A stretch of 64,000 nucleotides of DNA from Syntrophobotulus glycolicus DSM 8271 (GTDB taxonomy: Bacteria > Bacillota > Desulfitobacteriia > Desulfitobacteriales > Syntrophobotulaceae), in NCBI RefSeq assembly GCF_000190635.1, contig NC_015172.1:2914001-2978000 (forward strand), in the 5' to 3' direction. The notes under the pieces are model-generated. The model did not search any database. It saw only the letters and a program-made list of their open reading frames with translations, and was not told the origin of the DNA. Shown in pieces: positions 40,941 to 50,374 of this stretch (positions are counted from its first letter, which is position 1; each line of letters starts with the position of its first letter). The translations under genes were made by a program, and so were the position numbers.

Positions 40941-42704
40941 CTATCTCTCGATCTCCGCCAGAAAGACATCTCCGTATTTCTCCAGCTTTCTTTCCCCGAC
41001 TCCGTTAATTCGAAGCAGGGCCTCTTTGTCTGCGGGACATTTACGAGCCATTTCCCTTAATGTACTGTCAGAGAAAATCATATACGGCGGCAAACCTTCT
41101 TCCTGGGCTATTTGTTTGCGTAACGCCCGCAGCCGTTCAAACATCCTCTCGACATCAGATAAGGGAGCCTCGATCAGTACCACCTGTCTCTGAAATACCT
41201 TTTCCTGCCCTTTGAGCACCCGGACTGCTTTACCTGAAAGCTTTACGATCGGATACTGTCCCCCGGCAACCGTTAAATACCCTTCCGCAGCCAGAAAATT
41301 AATCCTGTCCTTGATTTCCTGCAAAGGAGTATCTTTCATAATCCCATGTGTCGAAAGCTGATTCAGTTCGAACTGCCTGACCTTCTTATTTAAAGAGCCC
41401 TTCAAGACATCGGCGACCATGGCCATCCCAAAGCGCTCCCTCATCCGGTAAACACAAGACAGGATTTTTTGAGCGTCTATCGTAACATCGACCCGCTCTT
41501 TTTCACCCTCGCAATTGCCGCAGTTCCCACACTGTTCCGGAACATTTTTCTCTTCAAAGTAGTCCAGGATCGCTTTCCTCAAACAACGGGAGGTATGACA
41601 GTAATCCACCATAGCCTGCAGTTTCTTGTATTCCTTGGCCTGCCGCACCTCGCTGCCGGTGCTGTCCTCAATCAGCAGTTTCTGAATCTGAACATCCTGC
41701 GGACCAAAAAGCAGGATACACTCCGCCTCTTCTCCATCCCGCCCGGCTCGGCCCGCCTCCTGGTAATAGGATTCCATATTTTTCGGCATATTGTAATGGA
41801 TGACAAACCGCACATTGGATTTATCAATCCCCATCCCAAAGGCATTGGTGGCCACCATAACGGAAATATCATCAAAAATAAACTTTTCCTGATTTTTTTT
41901 GCGTTCCTCATCTCTCATTCCGGCGTGATACCGTCCCGCACGAAAGCCCTTGCTCAGCAGCAATTCGCAGAGCTTATCCACATCTTTTCGGGTCGCCGCG
42001 TAAATGATCCCGGACTGATCGGGGTGAGTCCTGAGATATTGGCTGATATAGGCCTGCTTGTTTTCCCCGCGCAACACAGAGAAATGCAGCAGGGGACGGT
42101 CAAAGCTCATCACAAATACCTGCGGCTGTTTCAGTCCCAGCAGGCGTACGATATCTTTTTTTACTTCTTCGGTCGCTGTCGCGGTGAAAGCCCCCACTAA
42201 AGGCCTCTCCGGCAGAACCTGCAAAAATTGGTTGATCCGCATATAACTGGGACGGAAATCATGTCCCCACTGGGAAACACAGTGCGCCTCATCGACTGCC
42301 ACAAAGCTGACCGGCAGCTCTGTGAGCATCTCCAGAAACTCCTCTGACTCCAAACGTTCCGGGGCCAGATAAACAAGCTTGAACTCCCCTTTCCGTATAC
42401 CGGCAAGACGGGATCGTGTTTCACGCAAGGGCAGGGAGCTGTTGATAAATGTCGAAGGGATTCCGGTCTGGCCCAGACTGTCCACCTGATCCTTCATCAG
42501 TGAGATCAGGGGTGAAATGACCACTGTGATGCCTTCCAGCATCAAAGCGGGGATCTGGTAGGTTATGGATTTGCCCGCGCCTGTGGGCATGACGGCCAAG
42601 GTGTCGCGGCTTTCCAATAAGCTGAGGATGACTTGTTCCTGACCTTCGCGGAAGCCGTGATAACCAAAATGTTTATGAAGTTTAGCTTTGGCTGCTTGCA
42701 GCAT
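40941..42704 (-). CDS. recQ: ATP-dependent DNA helicase RecQ
   Basis: A 587-aa 3'-5' helicase with P-loop MPTGAGKSITYQ (38-49), Walker B VDEAHCVSQWGHDFRP, motif III FTATAT, and motif VI QEAGRAGRDG. The zinc-binding Cys set follows (CHTSRCLR to CGNCGNC, about 372-402), then a winged helix and a C-terminal HRDC domain (about 510-587). GGAAGG precedes the ATG. It is a single gene with its own region on both sides. Confidence 0.96.
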   Translation of the reverse strand: MLQAAKAKLHKHFGYHGFREGQEQVILSLLESRDTLAVMPTGAGKSITYQIPALMLEGITVVISPLISLMKDQVDSLGQTGIPSTFINSSLPLRETRSRLAGIRKGEFKLVYLAPERLESEEFLEMLTELPVSFVAVDEAHCVSQWGHDFRPSYMRINQFLQVLPERPLVGAFTATATEEVKKDIVRLLGLKQPQVFVMSFDRPLLHFSVLRGENKQAYISQYLRTHPDQSGIIYAATRKDVDKLCELLLSKGFRAGRYHAGMRDEERKKNQEKFIFDDISVMVATNAFGMGIDKSNVRFVIHYNMPKNMESYYQEAGRAGRDGEEAECILLFGPQDVQIQKLLIEDSTGSEVRQAKEYKKLQAMVDYCHTSRCLRKAILDYFEEKNVPEQCGNCGNCEGEKERVDVTIDAQKILSCVYRMRERFGMAMVADVLKGSLNKKVRQFELNQLSTHGIMKDTPLQEIKDRINFLAAEGYLTVAGGQYPIVKLSGKAVRVLKGQEKVFQRQVVLIEAPLSDVERMFERLRALRKQIAQEEGLPPYMIFSDSTLREMARKCPADKEALLRINGVGERKLEKYGDVFLAEIER

Positions 42705-42799
42705 GGCGCTTTACCTTCCTTTTAGACATCATGCAAAATCTTTGAATTTTGGATTTTCAACAAATTAATGGTTGAGAATTATGTAATCAAGGGTAAAAA

Positions 42800-42808
42800 T
42801 GGTATAAT
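42800..42808 (+). promoter_or_regulatory. Extended -10 promoter of the ABC exporter
   Basis: TGGTATAAT at 42800-42808 is an extended -10 element, compensating for the lack of a well-spaced -35. The transcript would start about 80 nt before the gene. The rest of the 42705-42896 gap shows nothing else. Confidence 0.6.
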
Positions 42809-42896
42809 GTTTCCTGTGAAAAATCATGGACTACGGTCCGGATACCGATGTTTACCTCTTTCTCTCAAACAATAAAAAATTCAGATGGTGGTTTTT

Positions 42897-44633
42897 ATGC
42901 GGATATACCAAAGATTTATTCAATATTACAAGCCTTATCAATTCCTGTTTTTTATGGATCTGTTCTGTGCGGTAATCGTCTCGTTTGTAGACTTATCCTT
43001 TCCTCAGGTCCTTAGTTATTTAAGCAAGCACCTTTTCAACCAGGGCCGGGAGGTGATTTACAGCTACCTTGTTTATATCGGCCTGATTTTGCTGGCTATG
43101 TATATCATAAAGTATTTTTGCCAATATTTCATTACAACCTGGGGACATATTATGGGTGCCCGGATGGAATCAGATATGCGGCGGGATCTGTTCGAGCATT
43201 TTCATAAGCTTTCTTTTGCCTATTATGACAAAAATAACACCGGTGAAATGATGTCCAAATTGGTCGGCGACCTTTTCGACATTTCCGAGCTGGCCCACCA
43301 CGGCCCGGAAAACTTGTTTATCTCCATTCTCAAGATCTTGGGTTCCTTTACCCTTCTAATGCTGATTAACGTCCCGATGAGTCTTATTCTTCTGGTGATC
43401 ACCCTGCTCATGGTGACGTTCAGCGTCTATAAAAACCTCCGGATGAAGTCCGTTTTCAGGGACAACAGGGTCAAGATCGCCAAGGTCAATTCCCGCCTCC
43501 AGGACAGCCTTTCCGGAATCAGGGTGGTGAAATCCTTTGCCAACGAGGATTTTGAAAGGGAAAAATTCGGGCTCAGCAATGACGAATTTTTGCTTTCTAA
43601 AAATGAAAGCTATCATATGATGGGCGGCTATCACGCCTGGAACTCCTTTTTCGAAGGGCTGCTCTATACTCTGATTATCGTTTTGGGCGGTATTTTTATT
43701 GCCGATGGTTCGATCGGACTCGGCGATCTGGCTGTCTATGTCCTTTATGTCAATGTTTTTATCAGTCCGATCAGTGTCCTGATCAACTTTACCGAACAGT
43801 TTCAAAAAGGCTTTGCCGGATTCAGACGATTCACGGACATCATGGAAACCGAACCGGATATTGTAGATAAGAAAACAGCCGCCCCTTTGGTTTCTGTCAA
43901 AGGGGACATCGCATACAACAATGTTTCTTTCCGTTATCATGACGAATACCCTGTTCTGGATGATGTCAGCCTTAAAATAAAAGCGGGCCGGAATATTGCT
44001 TTGGTCGGACCATCCGGGGGAGGGAAAACAACCCTTTGTTCATTGCTGCCCAGATTCTACGATGTGACAGCCGGCTCCGTCACCATTGACGGCAAGGATA
44101 TCCGGAATGTTACGCTCAAATCTCTAAGAAATGCTATTGGCATCGTCCAACAGGATGTTTACCTGTTTGACGGCACCGTCAGGGACAATATCGCTTATGG
44201 CAAAGCCAACGCCACCGAGGAGGAAATTATGGAAGCTGCCAAAAATGCCAATATCCATGATTTCATCCTGTCTCTGGACACAGGCTATGATACCTACGTC
44301 GGGGAGCGGGGGGTAAGACTGTCCGGCGGTCAGAAGCAAAGAATAGCTATCGCCCGGGTCTTTTTGAAAAACCCGCCGATCCTGATCCTGGATGAAGCGA
44401 CCTCCGCTCTGGACAATGAAAGTGAACGATTTATTCAACAGTCTTTGGAAAAACTGGCTGAGAACCGGACAACCATTGTGATTGCCCACCGGCTGAGCAC
44501 GATCAAGAACTCGGATGAGATTATTGTTATAACCGAGGGAGGAATCAGAGAAAGGGGCACACACAAACAGTTGCTGGAAAACAACGGCCTCTACGCCGAT
44601 TATTACAACATGCAGTTTGAAGGTTTGGAATAA
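42897..44633 (+). CDS. ABC transporter permease/ATPase (homodimeric exporter type)
   Basis: A 578-aa half transporter of the MsbA/BmrA/YfiB-like exporter family: six membrane helices (about 12-300), then the ATPase. It has GPSGGGKTTL, signature LSGGQKQRIAIARV, LILDEATSALDNE and IAHRLST, all intact. ATG 42897 follows GGTGG by five bases; the ATG at 42885 is an alternative without a ribosome site. It is a single gene, so it probably works as a homodimer. Substrate unknown (drug, lipid or peptide). Confidence 0.88.
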   Translation: MRIYQRFIQYYKPYQFLFFMDLFCAVIVSFVDLSFPQVLSYLSKHLFNQGREVIYSYLVYIGLILLAMYIIKYFCQYFITTWGHIMGARMESDMRRDLFEHFHKLSFAYYDKNNTGEMMSKLVGDLFDISELAHHGPENLFISILKILGSFTLLMLINVPMSLILLVITLLMVTFSVYKNLRMKSVFRDNRVKIAKVNSRLQDSLSGIRVVKSFANEDFEREKFGLSNDEFLLSKNESYHMMGGYHAWNSFFEGLLYTLIIVLGGIFIADGSIGLGDLAVYVLYVNVFISPISVLINFTEQFQKGFAGFRRFTDIMETEPDIVDKKTAAPLVSVKGDIAYNNVSFRYHDEYPVLDDVSLKIKAGRNIALVGPSGGGKTTLCSLLPRFYDVTAGSVTIDGKDIRNVTLKSLRNAIGIVQQDVYLFDGTVRDNIAYGKANATEEEIMEAAKNANIHDFILSLDTGYDTYVGERGVRLSGGQKQRIAIARVFLKNPPILILDEATSALDNESERFIQQSLEKLAENRTTIVIAHRLSTIKNSDEIIVITEGGIRERGTHKQLLENNGLYADYYNMQFEGLE

Positions 44634-44672
44634 AATCATGGTCATAGAAGAAAACAGATAAGCCATCGCGTC

Positions 44673-45326
44673 CTAAAAGAAGATTCCGGTCAGGAAATGA
44701 TACAAAAAGGTGATGGGCGGGCCGATGATCTGATTGAGGATCCCGGTCAGGATGAGCAGCAGGAGAATATATGTGCCGATCCGGCTGATTTGATGATACA
44801 GCGCACTGCCGCTCAAGCCCAGCAAACCGAAAAGAACATGCGAACCGTCCAGCGGGGGCACCGGAAGCAGGTTAAACACACAAAGAACAATATTGATTTT
44901 CACCGCATACTGGAAAATATTAATGACGATGTCATAGGTATCCTGCGCCAGAAAACCCGACGGCATAAAGGTGCTTGCTTTCATGAGAATCAAAAATAAT
45001 ACGGCCACCAGAATATTCATGAGCGGCCCGGCCAGAGAAACGATCATATCATCCCTGACTTTGTTCCGGAAACGATTGGGATTGATCTGGACCGGTCTGG
45101 CCCAGCCGAACCCGGCAAGGAGAATCATGATAAACCCAATGAGATCAATATGGGCCAGGGGATTAACTGTATTCCTGCCCTGAGCCCGGGGAGTATCGTC
45201 GCCCAGCCAGATCGCCGTCTGCGCATGGGCAAACTCGTGTAAAGAAAACCCGATTAATATACCCGGAAGCAAATAAATGATATTGGCAATACTTGACGTA
45301 ATGAAGATTACCCTCTTTCTTCGCAA
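44673..45326 (-). CDS. Site-2 protease family zinc metallopeptidase (M50)
   Basis: A 217-aa membrane peptidase. The zinc motif is HEFAHA (HExxH) in the first helix. The second motif, NLLPVPPLDGSH, supplies the third ligand (NxxPxPPLDG). Five or six helices are present. The start is uncertain: TTG at 45326 overlaps the NUDIX stop by 19 bp and no ATG is near. A ribosome-like AGAGGG precedes an ATT codon eight bases on (about 45302). The substrate is unknown. Confidence 0.88.
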   Translation of the reverse strand: MRRKRVIFITSSIANIIYLLPGILIGFSLHEFAHAQTAIWLGDDTPRAQGRNTVNPLAHIDLIGFIMILLAGFGWARPVQINPNRFRNKVRDDMIVSLAGPLMNILVAVLFLILMKASTFMPSGFLAQDTYDIVINIFQYAVKINIVLCVFNLLPVPPLDGSHVLFGLLGLSGSALYHQISRIGTYILLLLILTGILNQIIGPPITFLYHFLTGIFF

Positions 45327-45703
45327 TTCTGCCTGAGCCGTCTCACTACCTCTTCATCTGCGGGACAAAAGCGATAATTGTCCAATTCCTCAGGCTGTAC
45401 CCATTTCAGATCATGGTGAACTTTTTTTCTCAGATCACCGCTTATTATTTTGGAGTCAAAAAAAGTAATTTCAATTCCTTTGCTCCCCTTAAAGTGCCGG
45501 GTTTTGGCGAAAACCCCCATGACGGAAAGATCAATATCCAGTTCCTCCCTGCACTCACGCCGAATACACTCTTCCATCGTTTCCCCCGGCTCCAGCTTTC
45601 CCCCGGGAAATTCCCAGAGCAGGGGAAGAGTGCCGGCGGAAGCGCGCTGGCAGATGAGGATTTTATTGTTTTGGCGGATAATAGCGGCGGCTACATATAA
45701 CAA
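45308..45703 (-). CDS. NUDIX hydrolase, MutT-like
   Basis: A 131-aa MutT-type pyrophosphohydrolase with the NUDIX box GGKLEPGETMEECIRRECRE (35-54) followed by ELDIDL. The N-terminus VAAAIIRQNNKILICQRA and W in LLWEFPGGK are typical of (8-oxo-)dGTP hydrolases. It starts with TTG at 45703 after GAGGG. It overlaps the site-2 protease gene, so the two are co-translated. Confidence 0.9.
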   Translation of the reverse strand: MLYVAAAIIRQNNKILICQRASAGTLPLLWEFPGGKLEPGETMEECIRRECREELDIDLSVMGVFAKTRHFKGSKGIEITFFDSKIISGDLRKKVHHDLKWVQPEELDNYRFCPADEEVVRRLRQNCEERG

Positions 45704-45780
45704 ATCGTTCCCTCATTATTTTTACGGTTACTGTCAGTTTACTCTAATTTGCCCGAATCATAAAGTGTTCATCCGCTGTT

Positions 45781-47019
45781 TTAATCGGAAAGGCTGATTT
45801 CGCTGAGGATCAATCTGTTCCCGTTTTCGCTTTTTTCTAAAGTGCCTTTAACCAGATACCTGTTCCCTTCCTTGACCTGCAAGGCATTTTTCGTATTTTT
45901 GTCGATCAGGGCGTCAATGGTGCTTGTCCCATCGGAGAGGATCAAAAAAATGATCTGATTGCGGCTGTCATCCAAAAATTTTGTGACAGTCAGCATCATC
46001 TCCTGTTCTCCGGTACTGTCTGCTCCATTAACTAACCGGTCAATTGTTCCGCTCTCCTTGTTTTTGCCGGTATTATTACCGGCACTGCCGAGACCGACCG
46101 CACTTTGCAGGGAGGGAAGATTTTTTACCGCCAGGGAGCCGCAGATCAAAATGATCAGCAAAAACAAAGCGATTGCGATGTTTCTCCAGTTGAGGCCGGT
46201 TTTATTTTGCCCGGGCTTCCCCTGCTGCGGAACTTGCGGGTCTTGATCATGGGAGACGTCATTTTCTAAGTCTTGTTCTTCTTCCGGGCCGGAATCCTTT
46301 TGGCCATTTTCCCCCTCGCTGTTTTCCTCCGGTTCCTCCCGATCCTGCTCTCGGTCCTCTTCCACAGCCGGTTCTTCTTCAAGCTTTGTTATTTGAACAT
46401 AGCGTTTTTCTTGGGCAATATTTTCCGATATCTCAATCGCGCTTAAAATGGTTTGAATATTACTGTCAATCAGACCTCTGTTCACATATTTGGAACTGGC
46501 TTTTAAGCGCTGTTCAATCCGGGTGTCTATCTGGTCCTTAAACAAGATGTTCCGGTAGTAGTCAGGCGGAAAGATTTTAGAGACCTTGTCCTTGAATTCC
46601 CCTGCCGTAAACCTGCAATGAACGATCAGCCCTTCTATGGTGATATTGGTCATCCCCAGATTGGTGTCTAAGTAGATGCTCAGCTCGTCGCGGTATTTTC
46701 TGATCTGTTCGGTCAGATTGATTCGCCTGCCGTCCTTTAGGGTAATCTTTCCGTCCGGTTCTATTTCCGTTATTTCTTCCGGACTCCAGCTCTGCACCTC
46801 AATTACTCGGCACCCGAAACGGGAGGAGATCACAAGAAAATCAGGGTCATACCCGCCTATTTGCGGATGGGCAACGACATAGGTGTCCTCCGGCAAATAT
46901 TTTTCCAGAAGCTCTCCGATTTCTTTTTCGGCGCTCAGTCTGGAATAAAGCGTCACATTTTTTGTTTTGATCTTGCTTAGAGCTTCGCTTAGCTCCTCTT
47001 TCCCTAAAAATATTCCCAT
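45781..47019 (-). CDS. NERD-domain protein with one membrane helix and a C-terminal OB-fold-like domain
   Basis: A 412-aa protein of unusual build. Residues 20-190 resemble a nuclease-related NERD domain: PQIGGYDPDFLVISSRFG, then VIEVQSW with the Glu-x-Gln in the place of the usual catalytic Glu-x-Lys. Residues 215-275 are a long acidic Glu/Asp/Gln linker. Residues 282-304 form a membrane helix (NIAIALFLLIILICGSLAV). Residues 325-412 form a small beta-rich domain (MLTVTKFLDDS, LIDKNTKNALQVKEGNRYLV) like OB folds. The N-terminus would be inside and the OB domain outside. Function unknown. ATG 47019 follows GGAG by eight bases. Confidence 0.75.
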   Translation of the reverse strand: MGIFLGKEELSEALSKIKTKNVTLYSRLSAEKEIGELLEKYLPEDTYVVAHPQIGGYDPDFLVISSRFGCRVIEVQSWSPEEITEIEPDGKITLKDGRRINLTEQIRKYRDELSIYLDTNLGMTNITIEGLIVHCRFTAGEFKDKVSKIFPPDYYRNILFKDQIDTRIEQRLKASSKYVNRGLIDSNIQTILSAIEISENIAQEKRYVQITKLEEEPAVEEDREQDREEPEENSEGENGQKDSGPEEEQDLENDVSHDQDPQVPQQGKPGQNKTGLNWRNIAIALFLLIILICGSLAVKNLPSLQSAVGLGSAGNNTGKNKESGTIDRLVNGADSTGEQEMMLTVTKFLDDSRNQIIFLILSDGTSTIDALIDKNTKNALQVKEGNRYLVKGTLEKSENGNRLILSEISLSD

Positions 47020-47091
47020 CTGGTCATCTCCGCCAATTCTCTTTCTACCCTCATTTTCGGATATATGATCCGGAATGTTTAATTAATCGGA

Positions 47092-47122
47092 AAAAGCCTT
47101 CTGGTTTTTATCCACCAGAAGG
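47092..47122 (-). terminator. Terminator of the GGDEF/HD-GYP gene
   Basis: CCTTCTGG (47097-47104) pairs with CCAGAAGG (47115-47122) around a 10-nt loop, followed on the minus strand by CTTTTT. It lies 15 nt after the stop codon. Confidence 0.88.
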
Positions 47123-47137
47123 TTTGGCGTCTTGCCG

Positions 47138-49495
47138 TCAGGACACTCTGTCTTCATCAATAATCTTAATGAACAGCTCTACAATTTCCGGATCAAACTG
47201 TGTTCCGGAACACCTTTTGATTTCCTGAACTGCCTCCTCTTTGCTTTTTGGTTTACTGTAAGGCCTTTCACTGGTCATGGCATCAAAGGAATCGACGACG
47301 GATAATATCCGGCACTCCAGGGGAATATCTTCTCCCTTTAGTCCGAGAGGATATCCTTTCCCGTCCCATCTTTCATGGTGTTTGAGAATAAGCTCGGCAA
47401 TGTCTTTCAGATCAGGCGATACAATAGCGATCCGGTATCCCTTTTCAGGGTGCATGCGCATAACTTCCCATTCTTCCTCTGTCAGCTTTCCGGGCTTGAA
47501 CAGGATTCTGTCTGGGATACCCACTTTCCCGACATCGTGTACCTGGGACAATAAGGCCAGGGCCGTGATCATTCTGGGATCGAGGACTTTTCTCGTCCCC
47601 ACCTTCACACTGAGATCCAAGAGCCTGTTGGCATGGCCCTGGGTAATGTAATCTCTTTCAGCCAGGGCAGCCATCAGGGAGTTGATGATTTGACTGCGGC
47701 TGCTTTGCTTCTGGAAAAGCTTATTGTGGTACATGTGTTCATCGGCCTTTTTGAAGATCTCATTGATATTCTCCTCCGCGCTGTAGGCAGTCGCCTGTCC
47801 TATGGAAACACTGATTGAAATATCCGAGCTTTGACGGTTATGTTCGACAATGTTGTCTATGATTCGTGTGACTACTGATTCTGCCGCCTTTTGATCGGTT
47901 TTGTACAGGACAACCGCAAATTCATCCCCGCCCGTTCTGGCCAGCAGGTCATTGTTGCGAATGGAGTTCTCCAGAATCCTGGAAAGCTCGCGCAATAATT
48001 GATTGCCATATTCATGGCCCATTGTCTCATTGACAGCCTTCAAACCGTCTACATCGATAGAGAGCACAGTCAGGGGATAGTCCTCCTGGCAATTTGGGAG
48101 GTTTTTGATTTCCATTTCAAAAAACAAGCGGTTATTCAGCCCTGTGATGGCATCATGATAGCTGATAAATTTTAATTTTTCTTCCGCTTCCCTGCTCCTG
48201 GTCACATCATAGGCCACCATTCCGATTAAAGAGGTCTGATCTTCCTGATTGTCTATGGGAAATAAACAATACTCCATATAGCCTTCTTTACCGCTCGGAA
48301 GGCTCATGCTATCTGAATAAAAAAAGGAGCGGTTATTCTTGTTTACTTCCCGGATTCTTTCATCGAACAGTTCAAAGTAGGCGGGAGAAAACATCTTTGC
48401 AACATTGGTTCCTTCCATCATTTTGGGCGTCAGCCCCATTCTTTTCGCTCCGGAACTGGAAACACGGATAACATTTCCTTTCGTATCCAAAATGCAGATG
48501 GGATTGGGACTGTGCTCCAAAAAGGAGTCCAAAATATACCGGGCCCTTTTCAATTCACCTTTGCTCATCCGCAATGCTGTTTCGGTCTGGGTACGCACCA
48601 ATAGCTGTCCTACCTGAGCGGCGTATAATTCCGCTATTTCCGTATTCTTTATCTCGGTCTCCTTGGACAGGAGTAAGGAAAAATTGCCAATCATCTTATC
48701 CTGACAAGCAATTTCCAATATGGTCACTTTCCCTAATTCGAATTGGTTCTCCAGGGTCCGGGCCAGCTTCAAAGGAATAAATTCCTGAGAGAAATACACA
48801 AAGCTGTTAAATGAGATATTTCTGTTGTTTTGAAGCTTTTTAATATAGATATCACTGCGGGAAAATTCTATTCCTCCAACTTGTCCTTTAAGAATTTTCT
48901 CAAATTCCCGCAGGTCTTCCTCTTCTCCGGATATTGCTGTTAGAGTAGAAACATCCCTGACAGGGTCATACAGATCAAGCACTGCGAATCTGGCTTCGGT
49001 GATGAAACGAATATCTTCGGTCAAGACCTGAAAATCAATCTTGTTGTCTTTTTTACAGACTATGCTGCCGGCCAGTTCAGCCATTTTCTCCAGAATAGTA
49101 TTCTTTTCCTTTTCCTTATGGTACCGGGATATATAGATGCCGATTGTTTTGGCTGCCATACGCACAATCGGTTTCAGCTTTTCGGGGTCGCCTTCCAGGC
49201 CCAGACTTCCTGCTCTTCTGCCCAGAACCGTGATCACATGGCTGTAGCCTGCATTGGTGTCTGTCCCTAATTTGCGGAAGTGTTCCGCCTGTTCTTCGTC
49301 GATGACCGCCTCATCTGTCTGCCCGGATCTGATGATGATGGAACCCATATGCTTTCTGCCTATTCTGGTGGTGTCGGTTGCTTCGATTATTTCGCCCTGA
49401 TGATCACAAATGATAAGGCTTCCTCCTGTTTCTGCACTTATCATTGCGGATACTTCCCGAAGGGTATCCAAATTCATTTTTAGTATATTGTCCAT
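47138..49495 (-). CDS. c-di-GMP turnover protein: CdaR-like sensor, GAF/PAS, GGDEF and HD-GYP domains
   Basis: A 785-aa soluble multidomain protein. The N-terminal 8-140 matches the sugar-diacid recognition domain of CdaR regulators (LREVSAMISAETGGSLIICD, IGRKHMGS). About 150-310 is GAF-like and about 320-445 is PAS (LEHSPNPICILDTKGNVIRVS). GGDEF (about 450-605) keeps the active TGGDEF. HD-GYP (about 608-785) keeps HDVGKVGIPD and HHERWDGKGYP. Both synthesis and hydrolysis of c-di-GMP are possible, probably set by a small carboxylate or sugar acid signal. ATG 49495 is chosen; AAAGGATG lies upstream. Confidence 0.92.
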   Translation of the reverse strand: MDNILKMNLDTLREVSAMISAETGGSLIICDHQGEIIEATDTTRIGRKHMGSIIIRSGQTDEAVIDEEQAEHFRKLGTDTNAGYSHVITVLGRRAGSLGLEGDPEKLKPIVRMAAKTIGIYISRYHKEKEKNTILEKMAELAGSIVCKKDNKIDFQVLTEDIRFITEARFAVLDLYDPVRDVSTLTAISGEEEDLREFEKILKGQVGGIEFSRSDIYIKKLQNNRNISFNSFVYFSQEFIPLKLARTLENQFELGKVTILEIACQDKMIGNFSLLLSKETEIKNTEIAELYAAQVGQLLVRTQTETALRMSKGELKRARYILDSFLEHSPNPICILDTKGNVIRVSSSGAKRMGLTPKMMEGTNVAKMFSPAYFELFDERIREVNKNNRSFFYSDSMSLPSGKEGYMEYCLFPIDNQEDQTSLIGMVAYDVTRSREAEEKLKFISYHDAITGLNNRLFFEMEIKNLPNCQEDYPLTVLSIDVDGLKAVNETMGHEYGNQLLRELSRILENSIRNNDLLARTGGDEFAVVLYKTDQKAAESVVTRIIDNIVEHNRQSSDISISVSIGQATAYSAEENINEIFKKADEHMYHNKLFQKQSSRSQIINSLMAALAERDYITQGHANRLLDLSVKVGTRKVLDPRMITALALLSQVHDVGKVGIPDRILFKPGKLTEEEWEVMRMHPEKGYRIAIVSPDLKDIAELILKHHERWDGKGYPLGLKGEDIPLECRILSVVDSFDAMTSERPYSKPKSKEEAVQEIKRCSGTQFDPEIVELFIKIIDEDRVS

Positions 49496-49633
49496 CAAAG
49501 CAACATCCTTTTGCCTATTTGTTCAACCAAAATAAATTTTTTAGTATTTCGACATTCTTTAAAAATCACCTTCTTTTTTTCTTGATCATTCCAATAATGC
49601 TGGGACAATCGCTTGTTATTCGTCATTTTTCCC

Positions 49634-50374
49634 TTACACACGAAAACGATATCCGGCCCCCCAAACTGTCTCTACATACTGGGGTGATGAAGGGTCACTC
49701 TCTATTTTTTCTCTTATGCGGGCAATATGGACGGTTACTGTTGTCGAATCCCCCAGAGAATCTAATCCCCATACCCGTTCGAAAATTTCTTCCCTGCCAA
49801 AAACATGGTTGGGATGTTCGCTTAAAAAAAGCAGCAGGTCAAATTCTTTTTGGGCCAGGTTAACCTCCTGCCCGTGAACATAAACCCTGCGGGCTCCCTT
49901 TTCAATTCTCAGCCCCCGGATACTGATGGCTTTCACCGGGGGAGGTCCCTCCTTGAAACGATTTTTCAGCCGTTCGTAGTTTTCCAGGTGGGCTTTGACA
50001 CGCGCCACCAGTTCTCCCGGACTGAAGGGCTTGGTGATATAGTCGTCCGCACCCAGACTGAAGCCTTTGATTTTATCTATCTCTTCTTTTTTCGCGGAAA
50101 CCAACAATACCGGAATATCTTTTTCCTCATTCATGCGCCGGAGTATTTCCAGACCGTCCAGGCCGGGAAGCATGATATCGATGATCAGCAGATCATAGGA
50201 CTCCTTTTGGATTTCCTGAAACCCTGCCAGCCCGTCCGCACAAATTTTCACAGCGAAACCGGCTACTTCCAGATAGTCCTTTTGAAGCTCCGCAATGCTG
50301 GGGTCGTCTTCCACAATCAAAATCTTTTTCGCTTCCTGGTTTAAGCTCGTGCTTTTTTCTTTACTCCTGTTCAT
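49634..50374 (-). CDS. OmpR/PhoB-type response regulator
   Basis: A 246-aa regulator. The receiver domain has VEDDPS and phosphoacceptor Asp66 in LLIIDIMLPGLDG, with Lys in DDYITKPFSP. The winged-helix DNA-binding domain (about 150-246) ends VETVWGAGYRFRV. The ATG at 50374 follows GGAAGGGAAG and overlaps the kinase stop by 14 bp; the reading frame is open to 50425. It pairs with the kinase upstream and probably controls the linked ABC operon. Confidence 0.94.
   Translation of the reverse strand: MNRSKEKSTSLNQEAKKILIVEDDPSIAELQKDYLEVAGFAVKICADGLAGFQEIQKESYDLLIIDIMLPGLDGLEILRRMNEEKDIPVLLVSAKKEEIDKIKGFSLGADDYITKPFSPGELVARVKAHLENYERLKNRFKEGPPPVKAISIRGLRIEKGARRVYVHGQEVNLAQKEFDLLLFLSEHPNHVFGREEIFERVWGLDSLGDSTTVTVHIARIREKIESDPSSPQYVETVWGAGYRFRV

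Noticed and set aside
49548-49554. Spo0A-box-like TGTCGAA upstream of the GGDEF/HD-GYP gene
   Set aside because: A 7-mer is expected several times by chance in 64 kb on both strands, and no second box or suited promoter accompanies it.
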